Shown here: piece by piece, positions 36,578 to 45,319 of the stretch
Numbering within the stretch: the first letter of the stretch is position 1
Layout: each line of letters begins with the position of its first letter
Made by a program: the position numbers and the translations under genes
The notes under the pieces: model-generated
Told to the model about the DNA's origin: nothing
Seen by the model: the letters and a program-made list of their open reading frames with translations, nothing else
The model's database searches: none
NCBI RefSeq assembly: GCF_033705735.1
Contig: NZ_CP131130.1
Coordinates: 871,001 to 935,000 of the forward strand
Origin: Shinella zoogloeoides
GTDB taxonomy: Bacteria; Pseudomonadota; Alphaproteobacteria; Rhizobiales; Rhizobiaceae
DNA: 64,000 nucleotides
Direction: 5' to 3'

Positions 36578-36665
36578 TGCAACGAGATGCAACCAATACG
36601 AGATTATTGTGGTGTTGCAATTATAAATAATCGTTGTATCGTTTCCTAGGGAGAGGAATTGCAAC
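36578..36665. promoter_or_regulatory. AT-rich topA upstream region with TGCAAC repeats
   Basis: TGCAAC occurs at 36578-36583, 36588-36593 (exactly ten bases later) and 36660-36665, with the inverse GTTGCA at 36614-36619. GATTATT (36602-36608) and AATAATC (36626-36632) form an inverted repeat between them. The region is much more AT-rich than the surrounding DNA and separates divergent genes. It may hold a regulator site or simply a supercoiling-sensitive promoter. Confidence 0.4.
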
Positions 36666-36704
36666 CTTTCGGTGATTCCGAAACGTAGGCACAACGGGAA
36701 AGCC

Positions 36705-36959
36705 ATGAACTCGAAACCCACCAGACCTGCGCTTCCGCCGCATACGGCAGAGGAGAACATCGCCTACAGCCGCCAGATGCTGGGCGAGCTGCGCACCGTC
36801 GTGAACAACGAGGGTGCGGACGTCCTGCGCTATTTCATCGAGATGGCCTATATGGAGGCGGGCGATATCCTGGCGGGGTTGCGCCCGCTGTCATTCAAGG
36901 TTCAGCGAGACGCCGCCGCCGACATGCCGCTGAAGCCGGCCGGCAAGGTCAAGTTCTAG
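36705..36959 (+). CDS. Small conserved protein of unknown function
   Basis: An 84-residue soluble protein with no signal peptide or membrane segment. The central helix-rich part (HTAEENIAYSRQMLGELRTV, then YFIEMAYMEAGDILAG) looks like a family found between topA and dprA in rhizobia. The ATG at 36705 follows GGGAAAG. The last 69 bp overlap the 3' end of dprA on the opposite strand. The function is unknown. Confidence 0.75.
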   Translation: MNSKPTRPALPPHTAEENIAYSRQMLGELRTVVNNEGADVLRYFIEMAYMEAGDILAGLRPLSFKVQRDAAADMPLKPAGKVKF

Positions 36960-38042
36960 AAGGACGAGATAGACCGTCGCGGCCGGAATGCCGGTGTGGC
37001 GGATGATCTCGTCGATCTCGGCGGGCACCTGGCTCAGCGCATCCGCGATACGGTCACGCTCCCCGTCGCTCGGCGGCAGCCGCAGGCGGGGCGCGACGTC
37101 CTCCGCCGGCTCGCCAGCACCGGGGCGGGGGGTGAAGAGGTCCGGCTCCGACAGCGGCCGCAGGGCCTCCAGCACATCCTCCGGCGTCGTGGTGATGGTC
37201 GCGCCGTCCTTGAGCAGGCCGTTGGTGCCTTCGCAGCGCGGATCGAGCGGCGAGCCGGGCACGGCGAAGACCAGCCGGCCGAAATCGGCCGCGTTGCGCG
37301 CCGTGATCAGCGAGCCGGAGCGCACCGCCGCCTCCACGACCACCAGCCCGAGCGCCATGCCGGCGATCAGCCGGTTGCGGCGGGGAAAGTCCCGCGCCCG
37401 CGGCTCCCAGCCGAAGGGCATTTCGCTGACGGCAAGGCCCTGTCCGTCCGTCAGCTCCTCCAGCAGGCCGATGTTTTCCGGCGGATAGGGCTTGTCGAGC
37501 CCGCCGGCCATGGCGGCGATGGTGCCGGTGGAAAGGCTGGCGCGGTGGGCCGCCGTATCGATGCCGCGCGCAAGGCCCGACACGACGACATAGCCGGTGC
37601 GGCCGACCTCCCGCGCGACGAGGCTGGCGAACTTGATGCCGGAGATCGAGGCGTTGCGCGCGCCGACGATGCCGACGGCCGGCGCCGGCGTGACCTTGCG
37701 GTTGCCCTTGACGGCGAGAAGCGGCGGCGCGCCGTCGATCTGGCGCAGGAGCGGGGGATAATCCGGCTCGCCGATGCCCACGAAGCCGGCGCCGTGCCGC
37801 TCGGCGATTTCCAGCTCCCGTTCCGCCTCGGCCCGGCCGGCGACGCGGATGCTGCGCGAGGCCCCGCCGCGGCGGGAGAGTTCCGGCAGCATTTCCAGCG
37901 CCGTCTCGGCGCTGCCGAAATGATTGATGAGCTCGCGGAAGGTGACCGGACCGACATTGTCGCTGCGGATCAGCCGCAGCCAGGCAATCCTCTGTCGTTC
38001 CGTCAGCGCAATTCCCCTTGTCCTTGCGCTGCGGTCGTCCAT
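36891..38042 (-). CDS. dprA: DNA-processing protein DprA
   Basis: Loads RecA on incoming single-stranded DNA during natural transformation, and is conserved even in species not known to be competent. The 383-residue product has an N-terminal SAM-like region and a Rossmann domain with VGIVGARNASISGIKFA (about residues 120-136), VVSGLARGIDTAAH, AVSEMPFGWEPRARDFPRRN and ALGLVVVEAAVRSGSLITA. A C-terminal winged helix (about 315-380) follows. It starts two bases after plsY. Its 3' end overlaps the convergent small gene. Confidence 0.95.
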   Translation of the reverse strand: MDDRSARTRGIALTERQRIAWLRLIRSDNVGPVTFRELINHFGSAETALEMLPELSRRGGASRSIRVAGRAEAERELEIAERHGAGFVGIGEPDYPPLLRQIDGAPPLLAVKGNRKVTPAPAVGIVGARNASISGIKFASLVAREVGRTGYVVVSGLARGIDTAAHRASLSTGTIAAMAGGLDKPYPPENIGLLEELTDGQGLAVSEMPFGWEPRARDFPRRNRLIAGMALGLVVVEAAVRSGSLITARNAADFGRLVFAVPGSPLDPRCEGTNGLLKDGATITTTPEDVLEALRPLSEPDLFTPRPGAGEPAEDVAPRLRLPPSDGERDRIADALSQVPAEIDEIIRHTGIPAATVYLVLLELDLAGRLQRHVGGGVSLNLE

Positions 38043-38044
38043 GG

Positions 38045-38659
38045 CTATCCCTTGCTGCCGATCCTGCTTTCGGTGCCGTTCATCAGGCGGCCGATATTGG
38101 CCCGATGCTTCCACCAGGTGATCACGGTGAGAACGGCGAAGAGCAGCGCCACCTTCTCGTGACCGAGGAACCACAATACAACCGGAGATACGATTGTTGC
38201 AACCAGGGCCGAGAGCGACGAATAGCGGGTGAGATAGGCCATGCCGATCCAGACCGCGGCGAAGACCGCCACCATGACCGGCACGAGGCCGAGCAGCACG
38301 CCGACATAGGTCGCGACGCCCTTGCCGCCCTTGAAGCCGAGCCAGACGGGAAAGAGATGGCCGAGAAAGGCGGCAAGGCCCGCCGCGATGCCGGCATCGA
38401 GCCCCCAGCGCGAGGCGATGGCCGCCGCCGCCGTGCCCTTCAGCGCGTCGAGCAGCAGCGTTGCGGCGGCGAGTTTCTTGTTGCCGGTGCGCAGGACGTT
38501 CGTCGCGCCGATATTGCCGGAGCCGATGGCGCGCACATCGCCGAGCCCGGCCATGCGGGTGAGGATCAGGCCGAAGGGGATGGAGCCGAGAAGATAGCCG
38601 AAGGCGAGGGCGGCCAGCGTCGGCAAGGCGCCGAGCTGCCAGGTGAAGATGTCGGACAC
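38045..38659 (-). CDS. plsY: Glycerol-3-phosphate acyltransferase PlsY
   Basis: Transfers acyl groups from acyl-phosphate to glycerol-3-phosphate, the first step of phospholipid synthesis. The 204-residue membrane protein shows the family motifs [15 protein letters not shown] (about residues 20-34), [14 protein letters not shown] (about 46-59) and [15 protein letters not shown] chose the GTG at 38659 because a strong Shine-Dalgarno GGGGGAGAA precedes it; an ATG at 38689 adds ten unconserved residues. dprA follows after two bases. The repeat element B separates it from pyrC. Confidence 0.95.
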   Translation of the reverse strand: MSDIFTWQLGALPTLAALAFGYLLGSIPFGLILTRMAGLGDVRAIGSGNIGATNVLRTGNKKLAAATLLLDALKGTAAAAIASRWGLDAGIAAGLAAFLGHLFPVWLGFKGGKGVATYVGVLLGLVPVMVAVFAAVWIGMAYLTRYSSLSALVATIVSPVVLWFLGHEKVALLFAVLTVITWWKHRANIGRLMNGTESRIGSKG

Positions 38660-38708
38660 TGTGTTCTCCCCCGAGACGTCTCTTTCCATGGAACCGCTCT
38701 GTCCCTGA

Positions 38709-38805
38709 CCCCCTCCTCACAAGCGGGGAGGGGAATGGAAGCGTTGCGGCAAGTCTCCTTCTCCCCGCCTGCGGGGAGAAGGTGCCCGGCAGGGCGGATG
38801 AGGGG
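38709..38805. repeat. Palindromic intergenic mosaic element, copy B
   Basis: It contains CCCCTCC/GGAGGGG (38710-38716 with 38727-38733) and a very strong hairpin CCTTCTCCCCGC/GCGGGGAGAAGG (38757-38782). The right end GGATGAGGGG (38796-38805) matches the ends of copies A and C. The left terminal repeat is degenerate. It lies between pyrC and plsY, inside the minus-strand gene run, so it may partly terminate or stabilise that transcript. Confidence 0.75.
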
Positions 38806-38822
38806 CAATTCGCCGCGTCCCG

Positions 38823-40115
38823 TCAGCCGAGCGAATGCACCCGTTCGCCGGCAACATAGGTGCTAACGGCGCGCCCCGTAAAGCGGGCATCTTCGAACGG
38901 CGTGTTCTTCGAGCGCGAAACGAAGCCGTCCTTGACGGCGAGCCACGGCTCGTCCGGATCGATCAGCACGATGTCGGCGCGGGCGCCCGGCGCCAGCGTG
39001 CCGGCATCGAGGCCGAAGATCTTTGCCGGGCGTGTCGAGAGCGCATCGATGAGGCGCATCAGCGGAACCTCGCCGCTGTGGTGGAGGCGGAGCGCCGCAG
39101 CCAGCATGGTTTCGAGGCCGATGGCGCCGTCCGCGGCATCCGCGAAGGGCAGGCGCTTGGTGTCGACGTCCTGCGGGTCGTGGGAGGAGACGATGATGTC
39201 GATCTCGCCCCGGGCCAGCGCATCCACCATCGCCTTGCGGTCGTCCTCGCCGCGCAGGGGTGGGGAGAGCTTGAAGAAGGTGCGGTATTCGCCGATGTCG
39301 TTCTCGTTCAACGTCAGGTGGTTGATCGAGGCGGCGCAGGTGACGTTCGCGCCGCGCTCGCGGGCGATCTTCACGGCCTCCGCCGATTCCGGCACCGAGA
39401 TCTGTGCGGCATGGTATTTCGCGCGGGTGAGGCCGGCGATGCGCAGGTCCCGTTCGAGCGGGATGAGTTCGGCCTCGCGCGGCGTGCCGGAAAGGCCGAG
39501 CCAGCTTGCCAGAAGCCCCTCATTCATCACCCCGCCGGCGCCCAGATGCTTGTCGCGCGTCTCCAGCGAAATGACGCTGCCGAATTCGCGGGCATAGGTC
39601 ATGGCGCGGCGCAGCACCTGTGCATTGTGCATCGGGTTGCGGCCATTGGTGAAGGCGACGGCGCCGGCCGCCTTGAGCAGGCCGAATTCCGTCATCTCCT
39701 CGCCGGCGAGATGCTTGGTGAGCGCGGCCGCCGCGTGGATGTTCACCACGGCCTTGTCACGTGCCGTCTTCAGCACGAATTCGACCAGCGCGATGTCGTC
39801 GATGACGGGATCGGTGTCCGGCATCATGATGAAGGTGGTGACGCCGCCGGCCGCCGCCGCGCGGGAGGCCGATTCGATGGTCTCGCGGTGCTCCGCGCCG
39901 GGCTCGCCGACGAAGACCCGGGCATCGACGAGGCCGGGAGCGGCGATCATGCCGCGCCCGTCGACGATCTCGGCGCCCTCGGGCACGCCCTGGTTCTGCG
40001 CGCCGCTGCCGATGGCGGCGATCCTGCCATTCTCGATGACGATGGAGCCGGCTTCGTCGAGGTCGCGGGAAGGATCGACGATGCGGAGGTTCTTGAGGAC
40101 GGTCGTGCGGGTCAT
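38823..40115 (-). CDS. pyrX: Dihydroorotase-like protein lacking the HxH metal motif (PyrX/PyrC' type)
   Basis: A 430-residue amidohydrolase-fold protein encoded directly after pyrB, with an ATGA overlap. Overall it follows class I dihydroorotase, but the usual metal motif DxHxHxREPG reads [10 protein letters not shown] (about residues 64-73), so both histidines are missing. In Pseudomonas an inactive homologue (PyrC') forms the aspartate transcarbamoylase complex with PyrB. By analogy this is probably a structural partner and a true PyrC should be encoded elsewhere. Databases usually annotate it simply as pyrC. Confidence 0.85.
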   Translation of the reverse strand: MTRTTVLKNLRIVDPSRDLDEAGSIVIENGRIAAIGSGAQNQGVPEGAEIVDGRGMIAAPGLVDARVFVGEPGAEHRETIESASRAAAAGGVTTFIMMPDTDPVIDDIALVEFVLKTARDKAVVNIHAAAALTKHLAGEEMTEFGLLKAAGAVAFTNGRNPMHNAQVLRRAMTYAREFGSVISLETRDKHLGAGGVMNEGLLASWLGLSGTPREAELIPLERDLRIAGLTRAKYHAAQISVPESAEAVKIARERGANVTCAASINHLTLNENDIGEYRTFFKLSPPLRGEDDRKAMVDALARGEIDIIVSSHDPQDVDTKRLPFADAADGAIGLETMLAAALRLHHSGEVPLMRLIDALSTRPAKIFGLDAGTLAPGARADIVLIDPDEPWLAVKDGFVSRSKNTPFEDARFTGRAVSTYVAGERVHSLG

Positions 40116-41053
40116 GCGCGGGGTCCCTGGTTCTGCGAGAGAAGAAGCGTTTCCATGACGGCCATGCGGACGGCGACGCCCATCTCGACCTGCTGCTCGA
40201 TCACGCTCTGAGGCCCGTCGGCGATCTCCGAGGCGATCTCGACGCCGCGGTTCATCGGGCCGGGATGCATGACGAGCGCATCCTCCTTCGCCGCCTTCAG
40301 CTTCTCGGCATCGAGGCCGAAATAGTGGAAATATTCGCGCACCGAGGGCACGAAGGCGCCGGACATGCGCTCGCGCTGGAGGCGCAGCATCATCACGACG
40401 TCGGCGTCCTTCAGGCCTTCTTCCATGGAGTGATAGACCTCCGCGCCCATCTCGGCGATGCCGGAGGGCAGCAGCGTCGCCGGGGCGACGACGCGCACCC
40501 GCGCGCCCATGGCGTTGAGGAGCAGGATGTTCGAGCGCGCGACCCGCGAATGCAGCACGTCGCCGCAGATGGCGACGATGATGCGCGAGAGCTTGCCCTT
40601 GGCGCGGCGGATGGTCAGGGCGTCGAGGAGGGCCTGCGTCGGATGCTCGTGCTGGCCGTCGCCGGCATTGACCACCGAGCAGGAGACCTTCTGCGCCAGC
40701 AGCGCGGCGGCGCCGGCCGAGGAATGGCGCACCACCAGCACGTCCGGGTGCATGGCGTTCAGCGTCATCGCCGTGTCGATGAGCGTTTCGCCCTTCTTCA
40801 CCGAGGAATTGCCGACCGACATGTTCATCACGTCGGCGCCGAGGCGTTTGCCGGCAAGCTCGAAGGAGGATTGCGTGCGGGTGGAGGCCTCGAAGAAGAG
40901 ATTGATCTGCGTCAGGCCCCGAAGGGTCGACGTCTTCTTCTCCCTCTGGCGGGAGATCTTCACGGCCTCGTCGGCGCGGTCGAGCAGGAGGGTGATTTCC
41001 TGCTCGGTCAAACCCTTGATGCCGAGAAGGTGGCGATGCGGAAAGAAGTCCAT
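40112..41053 (-). CDS. pyrB: Aspartate carbamoyltransferase catalytic subunit
   Basis: Condenses carbamoyl phosphate and aspartate in pyrimidine synthesis. The 313-residue protein has the carbamoyl-phosphate motif [20 protein letters not shown] (about residues 53-72), the [17 protein letters not shown] motif (about 132-148) and [11 protein letters not shown]. No regulatory pyrI is adjacent. It overlaps the inactive dihydroorotase-like gene by four bases, which supports a PyrB-PyrX complex. Its upstream gap is shared with a divergent acyl-CoA dehydrogenase gene. Confidence 0.96.
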   Translation of the reverse strand: MDFFPHRHLLGIKGLTEQEITLLLDRADEAVKISRQREKKTSTLRGLTQINLFFEASTRTQSSFELAGKRLGADVMNMSVGNSSVKKGETLIDTAMTLNAMHPDVLVVRHSSAGAAALLAQKVSCSVVNAGDGQHEHPTQALLDALTIRRAKGKLSRIIVAICGDVLHSRVARSNILLLNAMGARVRVVAPATLLPSGIAEMGAEVYHSMEEGLKDADVVMMLRLQRERMSGAFVPSVREYFHYFGLDAEKLKAAKEDALVMHPGPMNRGVEIASEIADGPQSVIEQQVEMGVAVRMAVMETLLLSQNQGPRA

Positions 41054-41225
41054 GGGGGCTCCGCCTCAACTGTCGTGGATACGCGGGGTCTATAGAGCCT
41101 CGATCCGGCCCCGGCAAGGCGGAGCGGCCAAGGCTTTGTGCATTCCCACGCTTTTGTGCGCGCAACCGCGCCTGCGGCCGCAAGGCCCCGTTTCGCACCG
41201 CCCCGACTTGGGATAGAACCCGCTC

Positions 41226-42872
41226 ATGACTCGCGACACCGAACAGAAACTTGCCGATCTCAACCAGCCGCCGCTCTGGTCGGGCATCAATGCCTATCGC
41301 TCCGACCCGCTGCTGGTCGATGCCACCGATGCCATGCCGAAGCCTTTGCGCGACGAATTCGACGCGATCGGCCGCTACGTGACCGCGCCGGAGGCGCAGG
41401 AGCTCGCCCGCATGGCGAACGAAGGCGTGCCGCAGCTTCGCACGCACGGTCCGCGCGGCGAGCGGCTCGACGTCGTGGATTTCCATCCGGCCTGGCACGC
41501 GCTGATGCGCCGCTCCATGGCGAACGGGCTGCATTCCTCGCTTTGGGAAAACGTGCCCGACGAGCAGGGCAGGGCGCACAAGGCGCGCGCCGTGCGCTTC
41601 TACCTGACGGCGCAGCTCGAATGCGGCCATCTCTGCCCGCTGACGATGACGAGTGCCTCGGTCGCCGCGCTCTCGGCCTCGCCGCAGGTGCAGCGCGAAT
41701 GGGGCCGCAAGATCCTGTCGCGCAAATACGATTCCACCAACAAGCCCGCCATGCAGAAGAGCGCCGTCACCATCGGCATGGGCATGACGGAAAAGCAGGG
41801 CGGCACGGATGTGCGCGCCAACACCTCGCGCGCCGAGCGCGTCGGCGAGGGCATCTACCGGCTCACCGGCCACAAGTGGTTCATGTCGGCGCCGATGAGC
41901 GACGGCTTCGTCATGCTGGCGCAGACGCGCGAGGGCATCGGCTGTTTCCTCGTGCCGCGGCTGCTGGAGGACGGCTCCAGCAACGGCCTGCGCTTCCAGC
42001 GGTTGAAGGACAAGCTCGGCAACCGCTCCAACGCCTCCTCGGAGGTCGAGTTCTCCGAGACCTTCGGCTTCCTGCTCGGCGCGCCGGATGCCGGCATCCG
42101 CACCATCCTCGACATGGTGACGCTGACGCGGCTCGACTGCGCGCTGGCCTCCTCCGGCATCATGCGCGCCTCGCTGGCCGAGGCCGTGCACCATACGCGC
42201 GGCCGCCACGTTTTCGGCAAGCCGCTCGTCGCCCAGCCGATCATGACGCGGGTCCTCGCCGACATGGCGCTCGACGTCGCCGCCGCGACCGCGCTTTCCC
42301 TGCGCCTTGCCGAAGCCTTCGACAAGGCGCGCGACAGCGCGGAAGACGCAGCCTATGCCCGCATCATGACGCCGGTCACCAAATACTGGTGCTGCAAGAT
42401 CGCGCCCGCCCTCATCTACGAGGCGATGGAATGCATCGGCGGCAGCGGCTACGTCGAAGAGCGGCCCATCGCCCGGCATTACCGCGAGGCGCCGGTCAAC
42501 GCGATCTGGGAAGGCTCCGGCAATGTCATGGCGCTCGACCTGATGCGCGTCATCGGCCGGGGCAAGGATCTCTTCGAGATGCTCTTTGCCGGCCTTGCCC
42601 GCGATCTCGGCCCGGCAGGCCGCAAGACGGTGGAGGTGCTGCGCGCCTGCCTGTCGCTCTGCGAGCGCGACGAGGGCGCGGCCCGCATGCTCATCGAGCA
42701 GCTGGCGCTTGCCGCCGCCGCCGCCGAACTCTACCGCGCCGGTGCCGGCCGCATCGCCGATGCCTTCCTGGAAACGCGCCTCGCCTCCGGCTGGCGCTCG
42801 ACCTACGGCATGCTCGATTCGCGCTTCGATTCGGCCTATATCGTCGATCTGCTCTATCCGCCGGCGAGATAG
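41226..42872 (+). CDS. Acyl-CoA dehydrogenase family protein, AidB-like
   Basis: A 548-residue FAD-dependent protein. The FAD/acyl-CoA core motifs are visible: GMGMTEKQGGTDVRAN (about residues 184-199), SASVAALSASPQVQREWGRK, ECIGGSGYVEERPIARHYRE and NAIWEGSGNVMALD. The extended N-terminus (NQPPLWSGINAYRSDPLL) and overall length fit the AidB group, whose E. coli member belongs to the adaptive response to alkylation. The substrate is not deducible. It is divergent from pyrB. The last 19 bp overlap the convergent AEC transporter gene. Confidence 0.88.
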   Translation: MTRDTEQKLADLNQPPLWSGINAYRSDPLLVDATDAMPKPLRDEFDAIGRYVTAPEAQELARMANEGVPQLRTHGPRGERLDVVDFHPAWHALMRRSMANGLHSSLWENVPDEQGRAHKARAVRFYLTAQLECGHLCPLTMTSASVAALSASPQVQREWGRKILSRKYDSTNKPAMQKSAVTIGMGMTEKQGGTDVRANTSRAERVGEGIYRLTGHKWFMSAPMSDGFVMLAQTREGIGCFLVPRLLEDGSSNGLRFQRLKDKLGNRSNASSEVEFSETFGFLLGAPDAGIRTILDMVTLTRLDCALASSGIMRASLAEAVHHTRGRHVFGKPLVAQPIMTRVLADMALDVAAATALSLRLAEAFDKARDSAEDAAYARIMTPVTKYWCCKIAPALIYEAMECIGGSGYVEERPIARHYREAPVNAIWEGSGNVMALDLMRVIGRGKDLFEMLFAGLARDLGPAGRKTVEVLRACLSLCERDEGAARMLIEQLALAAAAAELYRAGAGRIADAFLETRLASGWRSTYGMLDSRFDSAYIVDLLYPPAR

Positions 42873-43789
42873 GCCGTCGTCGCCAGCACCATCGGAATGG
42901 TAAAGAAGGAGGCGATCGTCTGGAGCGTCGCGACGGCGGCGTAGAAAGGTGCGTCGCCGCCCATCTGCTTGGCCAGCACATAGCCGTTCATCGCGGTCGG
43001 CACGCTCGCGCCCATGGCGATGGTGAGAAGCTGCTCGCCGCGCATGCCGAGCGCATAGGCCGCGCCCGTCATGACCAGCGGCATGAAGAGCAGCTTGAGC
43101 ACGACGGGAAGAAAGACCAGCGGCCGGGGCCGCAGGGCATCCGCGAGCTTCAGCCCGGCCCCCACCATGATGAGCCCGAGGCTGAGCGAGGTATCCGCCA
43201 CCAGTTCCGCCGTCTGCATCAGCGGCGCATAGATGCGGATGCCGAGAAGGTTCACCGCGACGCCGAGCACCGAGCCGATGATCATCGGATTGGTCAGGAT
43301 TTTCCGCGCGAAGGTCCCGAGGCTTCGCGTGCCGCCGCCGAAGAGCACCAGCACGCCGATATTGTAGAGGTTGATCGGGATGATGATCAGCGTCGCCACC
43401 AGCGCGACGAGCGCGAGGCTCTGCGCGCCGTAGAGCTTTTCGGCGATCGCCAGCGCGATGAAGGCGTTCCACCGCGTCGAGGTCTGGAAGACCGAGGTAT
43501 AGGTCGGCGGCGAGATGCCCGCCGCCCGGAACAGCGGCCAGCAAAGGCCCAGGAGGAGCGCGATGAGGCTGAGCGACCCGATGGAGCCGAGGGCGACGTC
43601 ACCCGCCGCCATGCCGGCGAATTCCGCCTTGGCGAGCGTGGTGAAAAGCAGGGAGGGGAACAGCACGAAGAAGCCGAGCTGTTCGAGCCCGGTCCACATG
43701 TCGCGGTCGATCAGCCGCCAGCGCTTGAGTAGGGCGCCGAGGACCACGAGCAGGAAGACGGGCAGGATGCTTTCGAAGATGGCGGGCAT
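42854..43789 (-). CDS. AEC family transporter (auxin efflux carrier superfamily)
   Basis: A 311-residue inner-membrane protein with about ten hydrophobic segments in two inverted five-helix halves. The helix-4 region with N-P (ILTNPMIIGSVLGVAVNLLG, about residues 156-175) and RWNAFIALAIAEKLYG (about 107-122) match the AEC/MleP-like family. Such proteins move organic acids such as malate or malonate; the substrate here is unknown. It overlaps the convergent acyl-CoA dehydrogenase by 19 bp. Confidence 0.9.
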   Translation of the reverse strand: MPAIFESILPVFLLVVLGALLKRWRLIDRDMWTGLEQLGFFVLFPSLLFTTLAKAEFAGMAAGDVALGSIGSLSLIALLLGLCWPLFRAAGISPPTYTSVFQTSTRWNAFIALAIAEKLYGAQSLALVALVATLIIIPINLYNIGVLVLFGGGTRSLGTFARKILTNPMIIGSVLGVAVNLLGIRIYAPLMQTAELVADTSLSLGLIMVGAGLKLADALRPRPLVFLPVVLKLLFMPLVMTGAAYALGMRGEQLLTIAMGASVPTAMNGYVLAKQMGGDAPFYAAVATLQTIASFFTIPMVLATTAYLAGG

Positions 43790-43971
43790 GGCACCGGATC
43801 GGCAGGGAAGGGACCGCTGCTCATTCCACGCCGCGGCCGGCCTTGCAAGGGGCAGGGCCGGGAAGCGCCGTGTGGAAATTAACCTTAATGGAGGGTTTCC
43901 GTTGCGCGGGGAAGGTTAACGGGCAAAGGTGCTGTTTACCTGGTGTTAACCATGTGAAGCGAGTGCCTGCC

Positions 43972-44130
43972 ATGGCCAGAACGGCCCGCATATCGGTCAT
44001 GACGACCCTGTTTTCCTTCGCGGCGGTGGATATCGTCGTGCCGCTCCTCGTACTCGTTGCGGGCGTGGCGGTCAGCGAGATGATTTTTGCAGCCGGCGAC
44101 CTCTTCGCGATGCGGAGGAGGGCGGCATGA
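43972..44130 (+). CDS. Small single-span membrane protein coupled to DUF6105
   Basis: A 52-residue protein with a basic N-terminus (MARTARIS), one long hydrophobic segment (about residues 10-45) and a basic end (AMRRRAA). Its stop overlaps the start of the next gene (ATGA), which argues that it is translated. GTTAAC-rich sequence at 43940-43950 precedes it and may hold the promoter. I do not recognise a family. Confidence 0.6.
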   Translation: MARTARISVMTTLFSFAAVDIVVPLLVLVAGVAVSEMIFAAGDLFAMRRRAA

Positions 44131-44450
44131 AGTGGTTCCTGATTCTGTGGGCCGGTCCCATCGCGCTGCTCGGAAGCTGGTACGGGCTTTCCTACTACGA
44201 CATGAATTTCGGCATCTTCATGCTGACGCGCGATGCGCATGACCTCGTCTTCCGCATCTACGGCCATATTCTCGGCATTCCGCCGGAAGACCTGCCGCCG
44301 CTCGTGCTGCGCGCCATCGTCTTCGACAGTTTCCTGGTGTTCGGCCTCATCGCCTTCCGCCGCCGCCGGCAGATCGCCGCCTGGTGGCGGGCGCGCCGTC
44401 AGGCGTCGGCAGCCCTTGCCAGCGACGAGAGCCTGTCCAGCGCGCCCTGA
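44127..44450 (+). CDS. DUF6105-like membrane protein
   Basis: A 107-residue protein with two predicted transmembrane helices, one at about residues 3-22 and one at about 61-77, and a basic C-terminal tail ([16 protein letters not shown]). I recognise it as the type of small rhizobial membrane protein annotated DUF6105. The function is unknown. Its start overlaps the 52-residue gene by four bases. Its last 52 bp overlap the 3' end of ruvX on the opposite strand. Confidence 0.75.
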   Translation: MKWFLILWAGPIALLGSWYGLSYYDMNFGIFMLTRDAHDLVFRIYGHILGIPPEDLPPLVLRAIVFDSFLVFGLIAFRRRRQIAAWWRARRQASAALASDESLSSAP

Positions 44451-44881
44451 AGGATGAAGGAGGCGGCGGCCGAATCGATCCGCTCGGCCCGCTTCTTGCG
44501 CGACACGTCCATCTCGATCAGCGTGCGCTCCGCCGCGACCGTCGACAGCCGTTCGTCCCAGAAGACGAAGGGGATGTCGGTCTTGTCGGCCATCGAGCGC
44601 ACGAAGGCGCGCGTCGCCTGCACGCGCGGGCCGGCGCTGCCGTCCATGTTCATCGGCAGGCCGATGACGAAGGCGACGACCTTCTCCTTCTCGGCAAAGG
44701 CGAGCAGCACCTCGGCATCCTGCGTGAACTTCACCCGTTTCAGCACCGGCCGCGGCGTCGCCAGCCGCCGGCCGAGATCCGAGACGGAAAGGCCGATGGT
44801 CTTGGTGCCGAGATCGAGGCCGGCGATCGGCTGGCCGGGGCCGAGGATCGCCGCCAGTTCTTCGAGGGTGAGCGTCGCCAT
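44399..44881 (-). CDS. ruvX: Holliday junction resolvase-like RuvX (YqgF)
   Basis: RNase H-fold nuclease implicated in 16S rRNA 5' maturation and Holliday-junction cleavage. The 160-residue protein has the catalytic N-terminal strand [19 protein letters not shown] (about residues 22-40), [16 protein letters not shown] (about 73-88) and [15 protein letters not shown] (about 106-120), together carrying the acidic triad. The PhnA-like gene lies nine bases upstream on the same strand. Confidence 0.95.
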   Translation of the reverse strand: MATLTLEELAAILGPGQPIAGLDLGTKTIGLSVSDLGRRLATPRPVLKRVKFTQDAEVLLAFAEKEKVVAFVIGLPMNMDGSAGPRVQATRAFVRSMADKTDIPFVFWDERLSTVAAERTLIEMDVSRKKRAERIDSAAASFILQGALDRLSSLARAADA

Positions 44882-44890
44882 GAAAAGCCC

Positions 44891-45187
44891 TCAGCGCTTG
44901 CGGACGAATTCGGTGCGCAGAACGAGGCCCCTGATCGCGTCGTGCCGGCAGTCGATTTCTTCCGGATTGTCGGTGAGGCGGATCGACTTGATCACCGTGC
45001 CCTGTTTCAGCGTCTGGCCGGCGCCCTTCACCTTCAGGTCCTTGATCAGCACGACCGAATCGCCGTCCGCGAGCACATTGCCGCCGGCGTCGTGCACCAC
45101 GCTCGCGGCGGCCTTTTCGGCTGCGATTTCCGAGGCCGGGCGCCATTCGCCGGTGGCTTCGTCATAGATGTAGTCGTCGTCGCTCAT
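44891..45187 (-). CDS. PhnA-like (YjdM family) protein without the zinc ribbon
   Basis: A 98-residue protein whose C-terminal two thirds (GNVLADGDSVVLIKDLKVKG, about residues 35-54) match the PhnA/YjdM domain. The N-terminal CPxC zinc ribbon of E. coli PhnA is absent and replaced by an acidic stretch (MSDDDYIYDEATGEWRP). Despite the name, this family's link to phosphonate use is doubtful. It is probably co-transcribed with ruvX. Confidence 0.88.
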   Translation of the reverse strand: MSDDDYIYDEATGEWRPASEIAAEKAAASVVHDAGGNVLADGDSVVLIKDLKVKGAGQTLKQGTVIKSIRLTDNPEEIDCRHDAIRGLVLRTEFVRKR

Positions 45188-45319
45188 GGCGGGGTTCCTT
45201 CATTATGGTGTAAGCCGCGCTTATAAGGTTTAAATCACGCTTATAGCGTTCGCGCTGCGGATGGAAACAGCCTTCGCGGTTTCTATATTGCGGGCAGGCA
45301 ATCAATCGGGAGAACATGC

